A program made the position numbers and the translations under genes. The notes below the pieces were generated by a model. It made no database searches. It saw only the letters and a list, made by a program, of their open reading frames with translations, and was not told the DNA's origin. From Gelidibacter maritimus (GTDB lineage Bacteria > Bacteroidota > Bacteroidia > Flavobacteriales > Flavobacteriaceae), in assembly GCF_014062315.1 (NCBI RefSeq), contig NZ_JACGLT010000019.1, positions 1 to 64,000 on the forward strand: a stretch of 64,000 nt of DNA, read 5' to 3'. Shown here one piece after another: positions 34,671 to 43,993 of this stretch; position 1 is the stretch's first letter, and each line of letters starts with the position of its first letter.

Positions 34671-35993
34671 TTATAACAAACCCCAAGACCATAATCTGTC
34701 TGAATCTTCAAACCATCTATCGCCAATATCTGTTCTATAGTAGCCATTATTGACAATAATGGAGTGAATTCTGTTGTTCATCGCTTTTTGGGCATCGCGC
34801 ATGGTTATACCAGTGCCAGATACCAAAAGTGCGATTCCGGTATTGCCGGTTATCAACCATTCGTCATTTACCTTTTTGAGATGCATAGGATGGATGCCCT
34901 CTTTCATGTCTTTTCTAAACACAACAACGGCATCTTTTGAAAATAGTTCGAAGGTCTTTTTATCATCATAAGGAAAAGGCGGTACCACTATAAATGCACC
35001 TACTTGAAATCCTTTTTTTGTGGCAATTTTAAAGTTCTGTCCAGAGGCCACTTTATATAACATTTCGCCAATAGGCTCTGTGATTCCCGCGCGCTGGATG
35101 AATATTTGAGGATACCCAAAACGGGAGGTAAATTCCAAGGGATAAATACCATTGCCGTTAACGATGCAGTTGATATCAATATGACCAATGAATTTATGCT
35201 CGGATAAGGTGGGTTCAAATTTCTTTAAGGTGGCATCAAAGATAGGGGACTGGTTGACCCAAAACATACTTGAGCCCATCTCTCCCGTTGACACACCCAA
35301 CTCTTTTGGAAACAGTTTTTTATGCTCAAAAGTAATATTAATGGGTTTTAAAAACTCCTTACCGTTAAAAAATGCAGATACGGAAATCTCTACACCCTTT
35401 ACTTTTTTCTGTAGTTGAAAATTCCCGAAATCATCGCCCCACGATTTGTCGTAAGCCTTTAAGACTCGAATCACGTCCAAGCCTTCATCATCACTGCCTA
35501 CAAATAATAATTGTTTTAGTTCTTGAGTTTCACCGGAAGGCTTAATAACATAGGCATCAGGGTGTTTTTCAACATGGGCAATGGCCTCTTGGAAGCTTAC
35601 GAATTCTTCAAAAGGCAAGGTTTTTATCTTATGTTTTTGCAACTCTTTCTGGCCGAAACTCCGGTCCAATTCAAGAAGGTCAGTATATTCACTGCCGCCA
35701 AAGACAATTTTTCCTGAAGCTCTCAATTCGGCGCATTCCTTTCCATAACCCGTATAGTCAAATATGATTATATCCGCCCAATCAACATGGTTTCTCCATG
35801 TCTTTATTTTTTTGACAAATCCAGTCCCAATCTCTCGTGATGGTTTGTCTTCAATATATAATTTAACGGCATTGCCGTCATTTTGGATGGTATAGGCTAT
35901 ATCTAAAATTTCTCCCCAACGGGAAATAAATAGAAAGTTTTTTGGTAAGCTGTTCTGCTTTTTCAAGATGTCCTTTGATGAATTTGATAACAC
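34671..35993 (-). CDS. ATP-grasp ligase (PurD-like, unknown substrate)
   Basis: A 440-residue ATP-grasp protein distantly like phosphoribosylamine-glycine ligase: an N-terminal pre-grasp region, LQKHKIKTLPFEEF and YVIKPSGET as the ATP-grasp core, FIGHIDINCIVN and LEFTSRFGYPQ as the metal/ATP-binding carboxylate strands. It would activate a carboxylate and join it to an amine. True PurD is usually with other pur genes; this copy stands alone with a GNAT, so it probably has another substrate. The GTG at 35993 overlaps a TAATTTTG box (35993-36000), so the real start may be a little downstream. Confidence 0.72.
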   Translation of the reverse strand: MLSNSSKDILKKQNSLPKNFLFISRWGEILDIAYTIQNDGNAVKLYIEDKPSREIGTGFVKKIKTWRNHVDWADIIIFDYTGYGKECAELRASGKIVFGGSEYTDLLELDRSFGQKELQKHKIKTLPFEEFVSFQEAIAHVEKHPDAYVIKPSGETQELKQLLFVGSDDEGLDVIRVLKAYDKSWGDDFGNFQLQKKVKGVEISVSAFFNGKEFLKPINITFEHKKLFPKELGVSTGEMGSSMFWVNQSPIFDATLKKFEPTLSEHKFIGHIDINCIVNGNGIYPLEFTSRFGYPQIFIQRAGITEPIGEMLYKVASGQNFKIATKKGFQVGAFIVVPPFPYDDKKTFELFSKDAVVVFRKDMKEGIHPMHLKKVNDEWLITGNTGIALLVSGTGITMRDAQKAMNNRIHSIIVNNGYYRTDIGDRWFEDSDRLWSWGLL

Positions 35994-36032
35994 AAAATTA
36001 GTTGTTTTTTTGATTCGATAATATATTCAAAT

Positions 36033-36067
36033 AAAAAAAGACCGTTATTTCTAACGGCCTTTTTTCG
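36033..36067 (-). terminator. Terminator after the OmpA-family gene
   Basis: Inverted repeat around AACGG/CCGTT with one mismatch in an otherwise 14-bp stem; on the minus strand it ends in seven T. It lies between the OmpA gene (stop 36091) and the ATP-grasp gene and could work in both directions. Confidence 0.8.
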
Positions 36068-36090
36068 GATTAATTAATCAACTTGAAATG

Positions 36091-36924
36091 TTAGTCATTC
36101 GAGCCCATTAATGCAAAGAATTTGTCTAAATTTGGAAGAATTACAATGCGCGTTCTTCTGTTTTTAGCTCTATTATCATTAGTGTCGTTATCAGCAAGAG
36201 GTTTGAAAGAACTTCTTCCTGAAGCAATCAATTTCTCAGGTGCAACACCATAATCATCTATTAATTTTCTAACTACTGAAGTAGCACGTAAAACACTTAA
36301 ATCCCAGTTATCGGCAATTTTGCTTGTTCTAATGCTTCTAGAATCAGTATGGCCTTCGACCATAACTTCAACACTTGGTTCAGAGTTGATGACATTGGCT
36401 AATTTTTGCAAAATATCATTCGCCTTGTTGCTCACTCTATAACTCGCAGTGTTGAACAACATCTTATCTGATATTGAGATCATAACGACGGTTTCGTTAA
36501 TGTCAATAGAAATGTCTTCATCTTCATCAAGATTGCTGCTGTCCATAGACTTGTTTAAGTTGTAGGACAATGCAAGATTCATAGAGTCTTTTAAGGTTTT
36601 TGCCTCAGCAAGTTTAGAAGGGTCTACGTTTCGCAATGTTTCACGCATGGCCTTTTTAGTATCATTGGAAATCACTGCAACATTGTCAACATTTACCAGC
36701 ATGGCATCATTCTGTTCTGTAAGAGAATTGATTTTTTTGTTGTAGTTGTCAACTCTTGCTTGAATGGCTGCAAATTTATTTTCAAGATCCTCCTTTTCAA
36801 CTTTAGTTTTTTGGAGTTCACTTTTAATTTGCCCGTTTTCCACTTCTAAAGCGACATATTTCTTTTTAGAAACACATGACGAAATCATGACAGCAAGTAT
36901 TAATGCAATTGAAATTTTTTTCAT
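36091..36924 (-). CDS. OmpA-family lipoprotein with coiled coil
   Basis: A 277-residue protein with a type II signal peptide (MKKISIALILAVMISSCVS, Cys17), a coiled coil (about 25-75, heptad-like KSELQKTKVEKEDLENKF), and a C-terminal OmpA domain (about 145-260) with VEGHTDSRSIRTSK and NRAKNRRTRIVI. It would be anchored in the outer membrane and bind peptidoglycan. It is flanked by its own terminator. Confidence 0.92.
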   Translation of the reverse strand: MKKISIALILAVMISSCVSKKKYVALEVENGQIKSELQKTKVEKEDLENKFAAIQARVDNYNKKINSLTEQNDAMLVNVDNVAVISNDTKKAMRETLRNVDPSKLAEAKTLKDSMNLALSYNLNKSMDSSNLDEDEDISIDINETVVMISISDKMLFNTASYRVSNKANDILQKLANVINSEPSVEVMVEGHTDSRSIRTSKIADNWDLSVLRATSVVRKLIDDYGVAPEKLIASGRSSFKPLADNDTNDNRAKNRRTRIVILPNLDKFFALMGSND

Positions 36925-37165
36925 AATATTAATTTAATGGTTTAGTATATGTACGAGTATTCGCGGTTTATAGATGTTAGCTACGCGAAGTTTTTAGATT
37001 AATTTAACGTTAATTGGTTTCTGAAACTACATTAGGTAGGCCTGATATAATCTCCCACATAAAAGTGAATGTGCTTTTGATGTGAAAACAATATCAGTTC
37101 TATATCTATGTTTTTGTGGAATGACCATAGAACGTTTTTAAAGTTTATAATTTCTTTCATAAGTA

Positions 37166-38077
37166 TTATTTATTTTTCCTGTTCTCAGAATCATCGTTTT
37201 TTTCCAGACGAATAGGGAAGCCTCTTTCACCACCATACAATTTTATTTCTTGAATATCTGCCGGTAGGTAGTACCCATCTTTTTCTAGGGCTTCTTTCAC
37301 ATTTCTTACAACATTTCCTTTTGTAATCATAGCCATCCTTCTAAAATCGGTGGTGTCTACCCAAAAGAAAACCTTCAAATTCACAGTACTTGTGGCCAGT
37401 TCATCTTCAATCACAAAATTCTCATGTTCGTCATCTTCTATAACTTTAGGCTCCTTTCGCAAAGTTTCCAATATGGTTTTCTTGGCACCTTGTATATTGT
37501 CTTCGTAAGCTATTCCGATAATAAAACTCCATCTAAAAAATCCATCTTCTGTATAGTTTGTAACCGGTTTCCTGAGCACATCACTGTTGGGGATATAAAC
37601 ATCCTTTCCATCAAAGGTTTTTAATTTGGTGTACCTAAACTCAAGGTTTTTCACCTTTCCAAAGTCATCGCCAATTTCAACAGTATCATTAACATCAAAC
37701 GGTCGGTTAAACGCCAGAATAACCCCAGCTATGAAATTTTCACCAATATCTTTAAAAGCAAATCCAAAAACTATGGCACTTGCTCCTGCAGCTGTTAAAA
37801 TGGCAGTGGCAATACCACCCATGCCTGCAGCTCTTAATGCAATCATTACTACAAAAATAATCAGTACATACCTTATGGCCTGACCCAGAAATTTACTCAT
37901 TAAAGGATCATGAGTCCTTGCGTCAATACGTCTTCTTGCAAATTGTCCAATCCATTTGGCGATTAAAAAACCTAAGGCAATAATGAGAACACCTATACCA
38001 ATACCCGGTAATTGATGAATCAGGCCATTGTAAAAATTGGTGATTGATTCTGAAATGGTTACTGTATTGTCTTGCAT
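37166..38077 (-). CDS. MscS-family channel, small form (3 of 3)
   Basis: A 303-residue channel close to the E. coli MscS design: three helices (about 22-42, 68-88, 92-118), pore segment GGIATAILTAAGASAIVFGF followed by AFKDIGENFIAGVILAFNRPF, then DTVEIGDDFGKVKNLEFRYT and VYIPNSDVLRKPVTNY. The C-terminus carries a charged tail. It lies 52 bases after a small acidic protein gene on the same strand. Confidence 0.92.
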   Translation of the reverse strand: MQDNTVTISESITNFYNGLIHQLPGIGIGVLIIALGFLIAKWIGQFARRRIDARTHDPLMSKFLGQAIRYVLIIFVVMIALRAAGMGGIATAILTAAGASAIVFGFAFKDIGENFIAGVILAFNRPFDVNDTVEIGDDFGKVKNLEFRYTKLKTFDGKDVYIPNSDVLRKPVTNYTEDGFFRWSFIIGIAYEDNIQGAKKTILETLRKEPKVIEDDEHENFVIEDELATSTVNLKVFFWVDTTDFRRMAMITKGNVVRNVKEALEKDGYYLPADIQEIKLYGGERGFPIRLEKNDDSENRKNK

Positions 38078-38128
38078 ATAGTGTGGATTGACCTGTACTG
38101 ATAATATTTAAATGATTATTATGTTTAA

Positions 38129-38431
38129 CTATCTATCATTTCCATTTTCTTCCAAGGCATCATTATCCGTTCCCCCTTGACTGTAGAGTTGATTCTCTTC
38201 ATCCTTCAATTTTTTTCTTGATCGATCCTCAGGTAAAGTGCGCCCGGGAATGTCCAGATCTTCTCCCTCAAAATCAACGGGATGCGATCTATGATTGTCA
38301 TCCAATTCTAAATCATCACCGCCATCGGTTCTTAAGTTCTTCTGTTTTTCCCCCAACAAATCCTTATCGTGCTCTGAGATATTTGAGTCGTACTTCTGTT
38401 CTTTATGTTCTTCTTTTTTATCTGATGCCAT
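38129..38431 (-). CDS. Highly charged, probably disordered small protein
   Basis: A 100-residue protein made almost only of charged and polar residues (Asp, Glu, Lys, Asn) with short motifs such as SHPVDFEGEDLDIPGR near the middle. No hydrophobic core, so it is likely intrinsically disordered and soluble. It resembles short flavobacterial hypotheticals; function unknown. It is followed by the MscS gene. Confidence 0.6.
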   Translation of the reverse strand: MASDKKEEHKEQKYDSNISEHDKDLLGEKQKNLRTDGGDDLELDDNHRSHPVDFEGEDLDIPGRTLPEDRSRKKLKDEENQLYSQGGTDNDALEENGNDR

Positions 38432-38790
38432 GATATGCGTTTTTAAAATTTAACTTGAAATTTAAATGTACGTCTAATATCAACCTGCTTTTAACGGATT
38501 TGAAACTAATGTTGATGCAAATAGAAACAGTGTCATATAACTGAAGAACGTGCTTTGCAGATGGGTTCATATTAAATTGTGTAGGAGCAAAGATTACCTA
38601 TATGTTATTGTATTTTTGAGAAAACAGATGAATCAGCAATCACTTATTTGTGGTTCAGCTCAACCAAAGCTTCGAGGCTCTGAGGCGTTTTAGAGTTGAT
38701 GCCCAAAAGTGTTTAACACTCTAAGGCTACTGATTTTATTGCATCTGGAAAGTATTTTATACCTAAACTTATTCAATTTAAATTATACCA
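38432..38790. other. Regulatory region ahead of the OYE operon
   Basis: About 360 bases without a gene. A perfect odd-length palindrome AGTGTTTAACACT lies at 38708-38720, 70 bases before the OYE start, and could be an operator. No strong -7 box was found. Nothing else was recognised. Confidence 0.45.
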
Positions 38791-39909
38791 ATGTCAAAAC
38801 AACCTTTACTGAATACATATATAATGGGCGACTTAAACTTGTCCAATCGAGTGGTTATGGCGCCAATGACGCGCAGTCGTGCCGCGAACAAGAACAAAGT
38901 GCCAACGGAAGATTTGCACGTGGTATACTACACCCAAAGAGCCACGGCAGGATTGATAATTACTGAAGGCTCACAAGTTTCAAAAGATGCTGTTGGCTAT
39001 ATCCATACCCCCGGAATCCATTCGCAAGAACAGGTTGAAGGTTGGAAAAAGGTAACCAAATCGGTACATGATGCTGGTGGACGCATTTTTATTCAACTAT
39101 GGCATGTTGGACGAATGTCACATCCAGACTTCCATGACGGGAACCTACCGTTGGCTCCATCGGCAATCAATCCCAATTCAAAGTCCTATACACCAGATGG
39201 CTTTAAAGATACGGTTACCCCTAAGGCAATGACCTTAGAGGACATCAAAATTACTATTAATGATTTCCAGAACGCCGCTAAGAATGCTGTTGAGGCTGGG
39301 TTTGATGGTGTGGAGATCCATTCGTCCAATGGTTATTTATTCCATCAATTTTTTAATGGAACAAGCAATCATCGTCAAGATCAATATGGTGGCAGTATAG
39401 AAAACAGAGCACGCTTTTTCTTTGAAACCTTAGATGCTATTAAGCAGGTCATTCCTCAAAATAGAATAGGTGTGCGTTTTAATCCATCACTTCATAATAT
39501 ATTCGGAATGACGATTGATAAGGATACGATACCAACTTTTGATTATATTATTGAGACCTTGGACAAAGATTATGATTTGGCATATATTCATTTGTCAGAA
39601 CCTTTTAACGACGTCTCTAAGGTAGCTTTTGCAGAGCCTTACATTGCAAAGCGTTACCGTTCAAAATACAAAGGTACTTTAATGATCAGTACAGGGTTTG
39701 ATCAGGAATCTGGCAATAAAGTCATTGCAGACGGATATGCCGATTTAGTTTCTTTTGCTAAACTTTATATTTCCAATCCTGATCTGGTGGGACGCTTCAG
39801 GGAAAACTTGGAAACAACAGCTTGGGATACAGCCACTTTTTATACTCGAGGAAAAGATGGCTATACCACATACGACGCAAAATCTCGAGATTTAATTCCA
39901 AATTCATAA
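38791..39909 (+). CDS. Old Yellow Enzyme-type alkene reductase
   Basis: A 372-residue FMN-dependent OYE-family enzyme. It shows RVVMAPMTRSRA, LWHVGRMSHPD, FDGVEIHSSNGYLFHQFF with the substrate-binding His, and QYGGSIENRARFFFE. It reduces activated C=C bonds of enals, quinones or nitro compounds with NAD(P)H. It is the first gene of a run with an aldehyde dehydrogenase (three bases after its stop) and an OsmC protein, which suggests electrophile detoxification. Confidence 0.93.
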   Translation: MSKQPLLNTYIMGDLNLSNRVVMAPMTRSRAANKNKVPTEDLHVVYYTQRATAGLIITEGSQVSKDAVGYIHTPGIHSQEQVEGWKKVTKSVHDAGGRIFIQLWHVGRMSHPDFHDGNLPLAPSAINPNSKSYTPDGFKDTVTPKAMTLEDIKITINDFQNAAKNAVEAGFDGVEIHSSNGYLFHQFFNGTSNHRQDQYGGSIENRARFFFETLDAIKQVIPQNRIGVRFNPSLHNIFGMTIDKDTIPTFDYIIETLDKDYDLAYIHLSEPFNDVSKVAFAEPYIAKRYRSKYKGTLMISTGFDQESGNKVIADGYADLVSFAKLYISNPDLVGRFRENLETTAWDTATFYTRGKDGYTTYDAKSRDLIPNS

Positions 39910-39912
39910 ATT

Positions 39913-41313
39913 ATGAGCACAACAGATAAACAAAAAGAATTTACAACTATAAATCCGACTTCTGAAGAGGAAATAAAGACCTATACCTATATGACAGATG
40001 AGGAGGCCGAAAACGCCGTCAAAAAATGTCATGAAGCTTATTTAAAATGGCGACATACACCCATTGAAGAACGAGCAGAAATCATTAAAGCCATTGGCGA
40101 GGAATTGGTATCTCAAAAAGATAAATTCGCTACCTTGATGACGGATGAAATGGGCAAGCTCCTTAGGCAAAGCCATCAGGAGATTGAGCTTTGTAAAGGA
40201 ATCTGCGATTTTACAGCCACCGAGGGCTTGAACGTTTTAAAAAACGAAGAACGTGAATTGCCAGATGGCGGCAAGGGCATCATTACCTATTCTCCAATTG
40301 GCGTTATTTACGGGATCCAACCATGGAATTTTCCGGCCTATCAGGTGATCCGTTATTCTATTGCCAATTTAATGGCAGGAAATGGGATTTTACTCAAGCA
40401 CGCCAAAAACGTTACGGGATCAGCATTATTATTAAAAGAAATTTATGAAAAGGCTGGTCTTCCGAAAGATTTATTTACTGTTTTGATTATTGATCATGAC
40501 CAATCTGATACAATCATCGAAAACGAATTGGTACGGGGCGTCACTTTAACAGGAAGCTCTGAAGCTGGTAAAATCATTGCCAAGAAAGCGGGTGGTGTTT
40601 TAAAGAAAACCGTCCTGGAGTTGGGTAGTAATGATGCGTACTTGATTTTGGAAGACGCTGATATAGCTATGGCAGCCAAAACCTGCGTTCAAGGTCGTGT
40701 TTATAATAACGGAGAAACTTGTGTTTCGGCCAAACGTTTTATAGTGACAGAGAAGGTTTATGACGAATTCAAATCCGCCTTTGTTGAAGGCATGAAAACC
40801 ATTGTGACGGGAGATCCCAAAGAAAAATCATCAAAAATGGGGCCTCTGGCACGTAAGGATTTGCGCGAAAAGCTTCATGATCAAGTCGAGAAAAGTGTCC
40901 AGAAAGGAGCTAAAATCATATTAGGAGGCACCCTGCCAAATGGGAAAGGTTATTTCTATCCTGCTACAATCCTGGACAACGTTCAACCAGGACAGCCGGC
41001 TTATGATGATGAACTATTTGGTCCTGTAGCTTCTCTTATTAAAGCCAAAGACGATGAAGACGCCATGCGAATTGCCAATGACAGTAAGTTTGGATTAGGG
41101 GGTGGTATTTTCTCCAATGATCAAGACAAAGCCATCCAATTGGCACAGAATCATTTTGATACGGGAATGGTCAATATTAATTCTTTCGGGTTGGCGCGAC
41201 CAAATATGCCGTTTGGAGGTGTCAAGAATTCAGGTTACGGAAGAGAACATGGAGGTTTTGGACTCCGTGAGTTTATAAATGCAAAATCCATTTTCGTTCC
41301 GAAGAAAAAATAG
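39913..41313 (+). CDS. NAD(P)-dependent aldehyde dehydrogenase (SSADH-like)
   Basis: A 466-residue ALDH. Landmarks: QPWNFPAYQVIRY, the Rossmann segment TGSSEAGKII, the general base Glu in VLELGSNDAY, the catalytic Cys in NNGETCVSAKRF, and PFGGVKNSGYGREHG. It is closest in design to succinate-semialdehyde dehydrogenases, although the actual aldehyde is not set by the sequence. The gene sits in one transcript with the OYE reductase and OsmC genes. Confidence 0.92.
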   Translation: MSTTDKQKEFTTINPTSEEEIKTYTYMTDEEAENAVKKCHEAYLKWRHTPIEERAEIIKAIGEELVSQKDKFATLMTDEMGKLLRQSHQEIELCKGICDFTATEGLNVLKNEERELPDGGKGIITYSPIGVIYGIQPWNFPAYQVIRYSIANLMAGNGILLKHAKNVTGSALLLKEIYEKAGLPKDLFTVLIIDHDQSDTIIENELVRGVTLTGSSEAGKIIAKKAGGVLKKTVLELGSNDAYLILEDADIAMAAKTCVQGRVYNNGETCVSAKRFIVTEKVYDEFKSAFVEGMKTIVTGDPKEKSSKMGPLARKDLREKLHDQVEKSVQKGAKIILGGTLPNGKGYFYPATILDNVQPGQPAYDDELFGPVASLIKAKDDEDAMRIANDSKFGLGGGIFSNDQDKAIQLAQNHFDTGMVNINSFGLARPNMPFGGVKNSGYGREHGGFGLREFINAKSIFVPKKK

Positions 41314-41395
41314 ATAAAAACATCTCATACGTTAGGGTATGATTATCTCAATCAGACACAAACGTATTTATATATTAACTTTAAAAATAAGAATT

Positions 41396-41815
41396 ATGAA
41401 ATTTAACAGAACAGCAAGCGCTCACTGGGAAGGTGGCGGAAAAGACGGTAAAGGCTCTCTAACTACTGAGAGTGGTGTTTTACAAAAATCGCCTTATGCC
41501 TTCAAAACACGTTTTGAAGATGCGGTTGGGACCAATCCAGAAGAGTTGATTGGCGCAGCCCATGCAGGTTGCTTTACAATGCAATTGAGTTTTTTCTTGG
41601 TAGAAAAAGGATTCACTGCAGAATCTTTAGATACCAATGCAAGAGTTTTTTTTGAAGACGGCAGCATCCCGAAAATCGAGTTGGAACTCAATGGGAAAGT
41701 GCCAGGGATGGAAGAAAGTAAATTCAAGGAGATTGCCAACAAAGCAAAAGAAAACTGTCCGGTATCAAAATTATTAGATGCTGAGATCACCTTAAAAACA
41801 ACTTTTGATAGTTAA
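41396..41815 (+). CDS. OsmC-family peroxiredoxin
   Basis: A 139-residue OsmC-type thiol peroxidase that reduces organic hydroperoxides. The two conserved cysteines are in AAHAGCFTMQL and AKENCPVSKLL. ATG 41396 gives the family start MKFNRTASAHWEG; the frame extends upstream to 41339 without family-like residues. It is the last gene of the OYE/ALDH run and is followed by a hairpin terminator. Confidence 0.93.
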   Translation: MKFNRTASAHWEGGGKDGKGSLTTESGVLQKSPYAFKTRFEDAVGTNPEELIGAAHAGCFTMQLSFFLVEKGFTAESLDTNARVFFEDGSIPKIELELNGKVPGMEESKFKEIANKAKENCPVSKLLDAEITLKTTFDS

Positions 41816-41895
41816 ACAATTAAATGCCAGCTTATAGTTTGTGATTGATAGAACCTTTCTAAAACCTTAAGTAGAATAAATGAAATATTAAGCTT

Positions 41896-41925
41896 AAAAG
41901 AGATCTTCAAGGGTCTCTTTTCTTA
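41896..41925 (+). terminator. Terminator after osmC
   Basis: AAAAGAGA (41896-41903) pairs with TCTCTTTT (41914-41921) over a 10-base loop and a T-rich tail. It directly abuts the next promoter box. Confidence 0.75.
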
Positions 41926-41931
41926 TTTTTG
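41924..41931 (+). promoter_or_regulatory. Bacteroidota -7 box (TATTTTTG) for the EamA gene
   Basis: Perfect TAnnTTTG 39 bases before the ATG at 41971. It overlaps the tail of the osmC terminator, so the -33 region would lie inside the hairpin. Confidence 0.45.
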
Positions 41932-41970
41932 CACATTCCTTCTATATAAGCGCTTAGCACAAAACAACCA

Positions 41971-42888
41971 ATGAGCAGTTCAAAAAACACCCTTTTTATC
42001 GTCCTTGCATTTTTCTCAATTTATGTAATATGGGGGTCTACCTATTTATTGAACAAAATTGCGGTCACGGAGTTGCCTCCGTTCATGTTGGCTTCTATCC
42101 GATTTACAACGGCAGGACTTCTTATTTTTATCATCGCCAAATTGATGGGCAAATCTTTGAGCATTACAAAAAAACAATTGGTAAATGTTTTTATTGCCGG
42201 ATTCTTGTTTTTAACTATAGGTAATGGAGTAGTGGTTTGGGCCTTGAAGTATGTGGATAGCGGATTTGCAGCTTTGGAAATATCGGCACAGCCGTTAGTT
42301 GTATTGATTTTAATGCGCATTTTTCAAGGAAAAAAAATTAAGGCCATGTCGGTATTAGGGGTAATCTTAGGCATTATAGGCATTTATTTGTTGGTCAGTC
42401 AAAACGAAGTGGTCAGTAAAGAAGGTTCTATTACCGGAATGATCATGATCTTTTTTTGTATGGTAAGTTGGGCTTCAGGGAGTTTATTTGTTGGAAACGC
42501 CGATTTACCTACCAACTATTTCGTTAATACAGGCTATCAAATGGTCGCAGGAGGTTTGATGCTGGTTATTGGAAGCTTAATATTTGGCGAAACATGGAGT
42601 TTGCCAAATACATGGAGTGAAGAGGTGCAGTGGTCAATGGTAATACTTATAGTTTTTGGAAGTATTGTAGCTTTTACGTCCTTTAATTTTCTTCTGAAGA
42701 AAGTCTCACCGGATAAGGTGGCAACCTCAACTTACGTCAACCCAATAATCGCATTGTTATTGGGGTGGTATTTCTTGGAAGAAGTTATCACTACACAATC
42801 CGTTGTGGCTGCCATTGTTTTGTTGACCGGTGTGTATTTTATCAATACAAAAAAGAAATTGGTCATTTTTGCCAGGTTTCGTAAGTAG
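41971..42888 (+). CDS. EamA-family (DMT) exporter
   Basis: A 305-residue protein with about ten membrane helices in two EamA repeats; the N-terminal FFSIYVIWGSTYLLNKI and MLASIRFTTAGLLIF are typical. It likely exports amino acids or metabolites. The next gene, 25 bases on, is a threonine/serine dehydratase-like enzyme, so an amino acid substrate is plausible, but that is inference. Confidence 0.9.
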   Translation: MSSSKNTLFIVLAFFSIYVIWGSTYLLNKIAVTELPPFMLASIRFTTAGLLIFIIAKLMGKSLSITKKQLVNVFIAGFLFLTIGNGVVVWALKYVDSGFAALEISAQPLVVLILMRIFQGKKIKAMSVLGVILGIIGIYLLVSQNEVVSKEGSITGMIMIFFCMVSWASGSLFVGNADLPTNYFVNTGYQMVAGGLMLVIGSLIFGETWSLPNTWSEEVQWSMVILIVFGSIVAFTSFNFLLKKVSPDKVATSTYVNPIIALLLGWYFLEEVITTQSVVAAIVLLTGVYFINTKKKLVIFARFRK

Positions 42889-42913
42889 ATTTTAAATATC
42901 TTTAGGTTCTGAT

Positions 42914-43852
42914 ATGTATAAACAAACGCTTTTAGAAACAAGACAACGGATTTCTTCTTTTGTCCATAACACGCCAGTGCTCACATCGCACTTATTAGAC
43001 GACAAGTCGGGTGCAAAATTATTTTTTAAATGTGAGAACTTTCAGAAAATGGGAGCCTTTAAAATGCGTGGGGCTACCAATGCCATTATACAACTTTCCA
43101 AAGAGCAACAGGAGCGAGGCGTAGTAACCCATTCTTCAGGAAATTTCGCTCAAGCCTTATCCTTAGCTGCAAAAAATTTGGGAGTCAACGCCTATATTGT
43201 TATGCCCGATAACGCACCTAAGGTTAAGGAAGATGCTGTTTTGGGATATGGTGGAAACATAACCAAATGCGAATCAAACATTCAGGCAAGGGAAGAGGCT
43301 GCAACTCAAATTGTTTCTGAAAAAGGCGCAACTTTTATACATCCATCCAATGATTTGAACGTCATCTTAGGGAATGCCACAGCCGGTATGGAGCTTTTAG
43401 AAGCACATCCTGATTTGAATTGTGTTTTAACTCCGGTTGGAGGTGGCGGACTATTAGCTGGCACAGCTTTGGCAGCCCATTATTTCGGAACACAATGTAA
43501 AGCCATTGGAGGGGAACCGATGTTAGTGGATGATGCTTTTAGATCTTTACAATCTGGAAAAATTGAAACTAACACCACAGGTAATACTATTGCCGATGGA
43601 TTGCGCACACATTTGGGCGATATCAACTTTCCAATCTTACAACAGTACGTGGACCATATCATTCGCGTAGAGGAAGATGAGATTATCAAGGCTATGAGGC
43701 TACTTTGGGAGCGTTTAAAGATTGTGGTTGAACCATCAAGTGCTGTCGCATTTGCCGCAATATTGAAAAACAAGGCCTATTTCAAAGGAAAAAAGGTGGG
43801 AGTTATACTTTCTGGAGGTAATGTGGATTTGGACACTTTGAGATTTTCTTGA
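42914..43852 (+). CDS. Threonine dehydratase / serine racemase-like PLP enzyme
   Basis: A 312-residue fold-type II PLP enzyme. The PLP-binding Lys lies in GAFKMRGATNAI (about residue 50), the Gly-rich phosphate loop is GGGGLLAGTAL and SSGNFAQALSLAAK binds substrate. It lacks the C-terminal ACT-like regulatory domain of biosynthetic IlvA, so it resembles catabolic dehydratases or serine racemases. It follows the exporter gene on the same strand. Confidence 0.88.
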   Translation: MYKQTLLETRQRISSFVHNTPVLTSHLLDDKSGAKLFFKCENFQKMGAFKMRGATNAIIQLSKEQQERGVVTHSSGNFAQALSLAAKNLGVNAYIVMPDNAPKVKEDAVLGYGGNITKCESNIQAREEAATQIVSEKGATFIHPSNDLNVILGNATAGMELLEAHPDLNCVLTPVGGGGLLAGTALAAHYFGTQCKAIGGEPMLVDDAFRSLQSGKIETNTTGNTIADGLRTHLGDINFPILQQYVDHIIRVEEDEIIKAMRLLWERLKIVVEPSSAVAFAAILKNKAYFKGKKVGVILSGGNVDLDTLRFS

Positions 43853-43869
43853 ATCAACCTACCATTTAT

Positions 43870-43884
43870 CGTCAAAATTTGACG
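43870..43884. promoter_or_regulatory. Near-perfect palindrome CGTCAAA-A-TTTGACG
   Basis: Seven-base arms with one central base, 18 bases after the dehydratase stop and about 110 bases upstream of the next start. The loop is too small for an RNA hairpin, so a protein-binding site is more likely than a terminator. Confidence 0.3.
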
Positions 43885-43993
43885 TTGGTATAAGCCACTT
43901 ACCTTTTAACGTTTATATTGAGCGTTTGTATATTTTTTTTTACTTCAGGGACACAATCATTTAGTTTTGAATGAATTAATAAATGTTCCTCCC

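Noticed and set aside
38428-38790. Plus-strand gene ahead of the OYE gene
   Set aside because: The open frames there overlap the OYE coding start in another frame and have no recognisable content.
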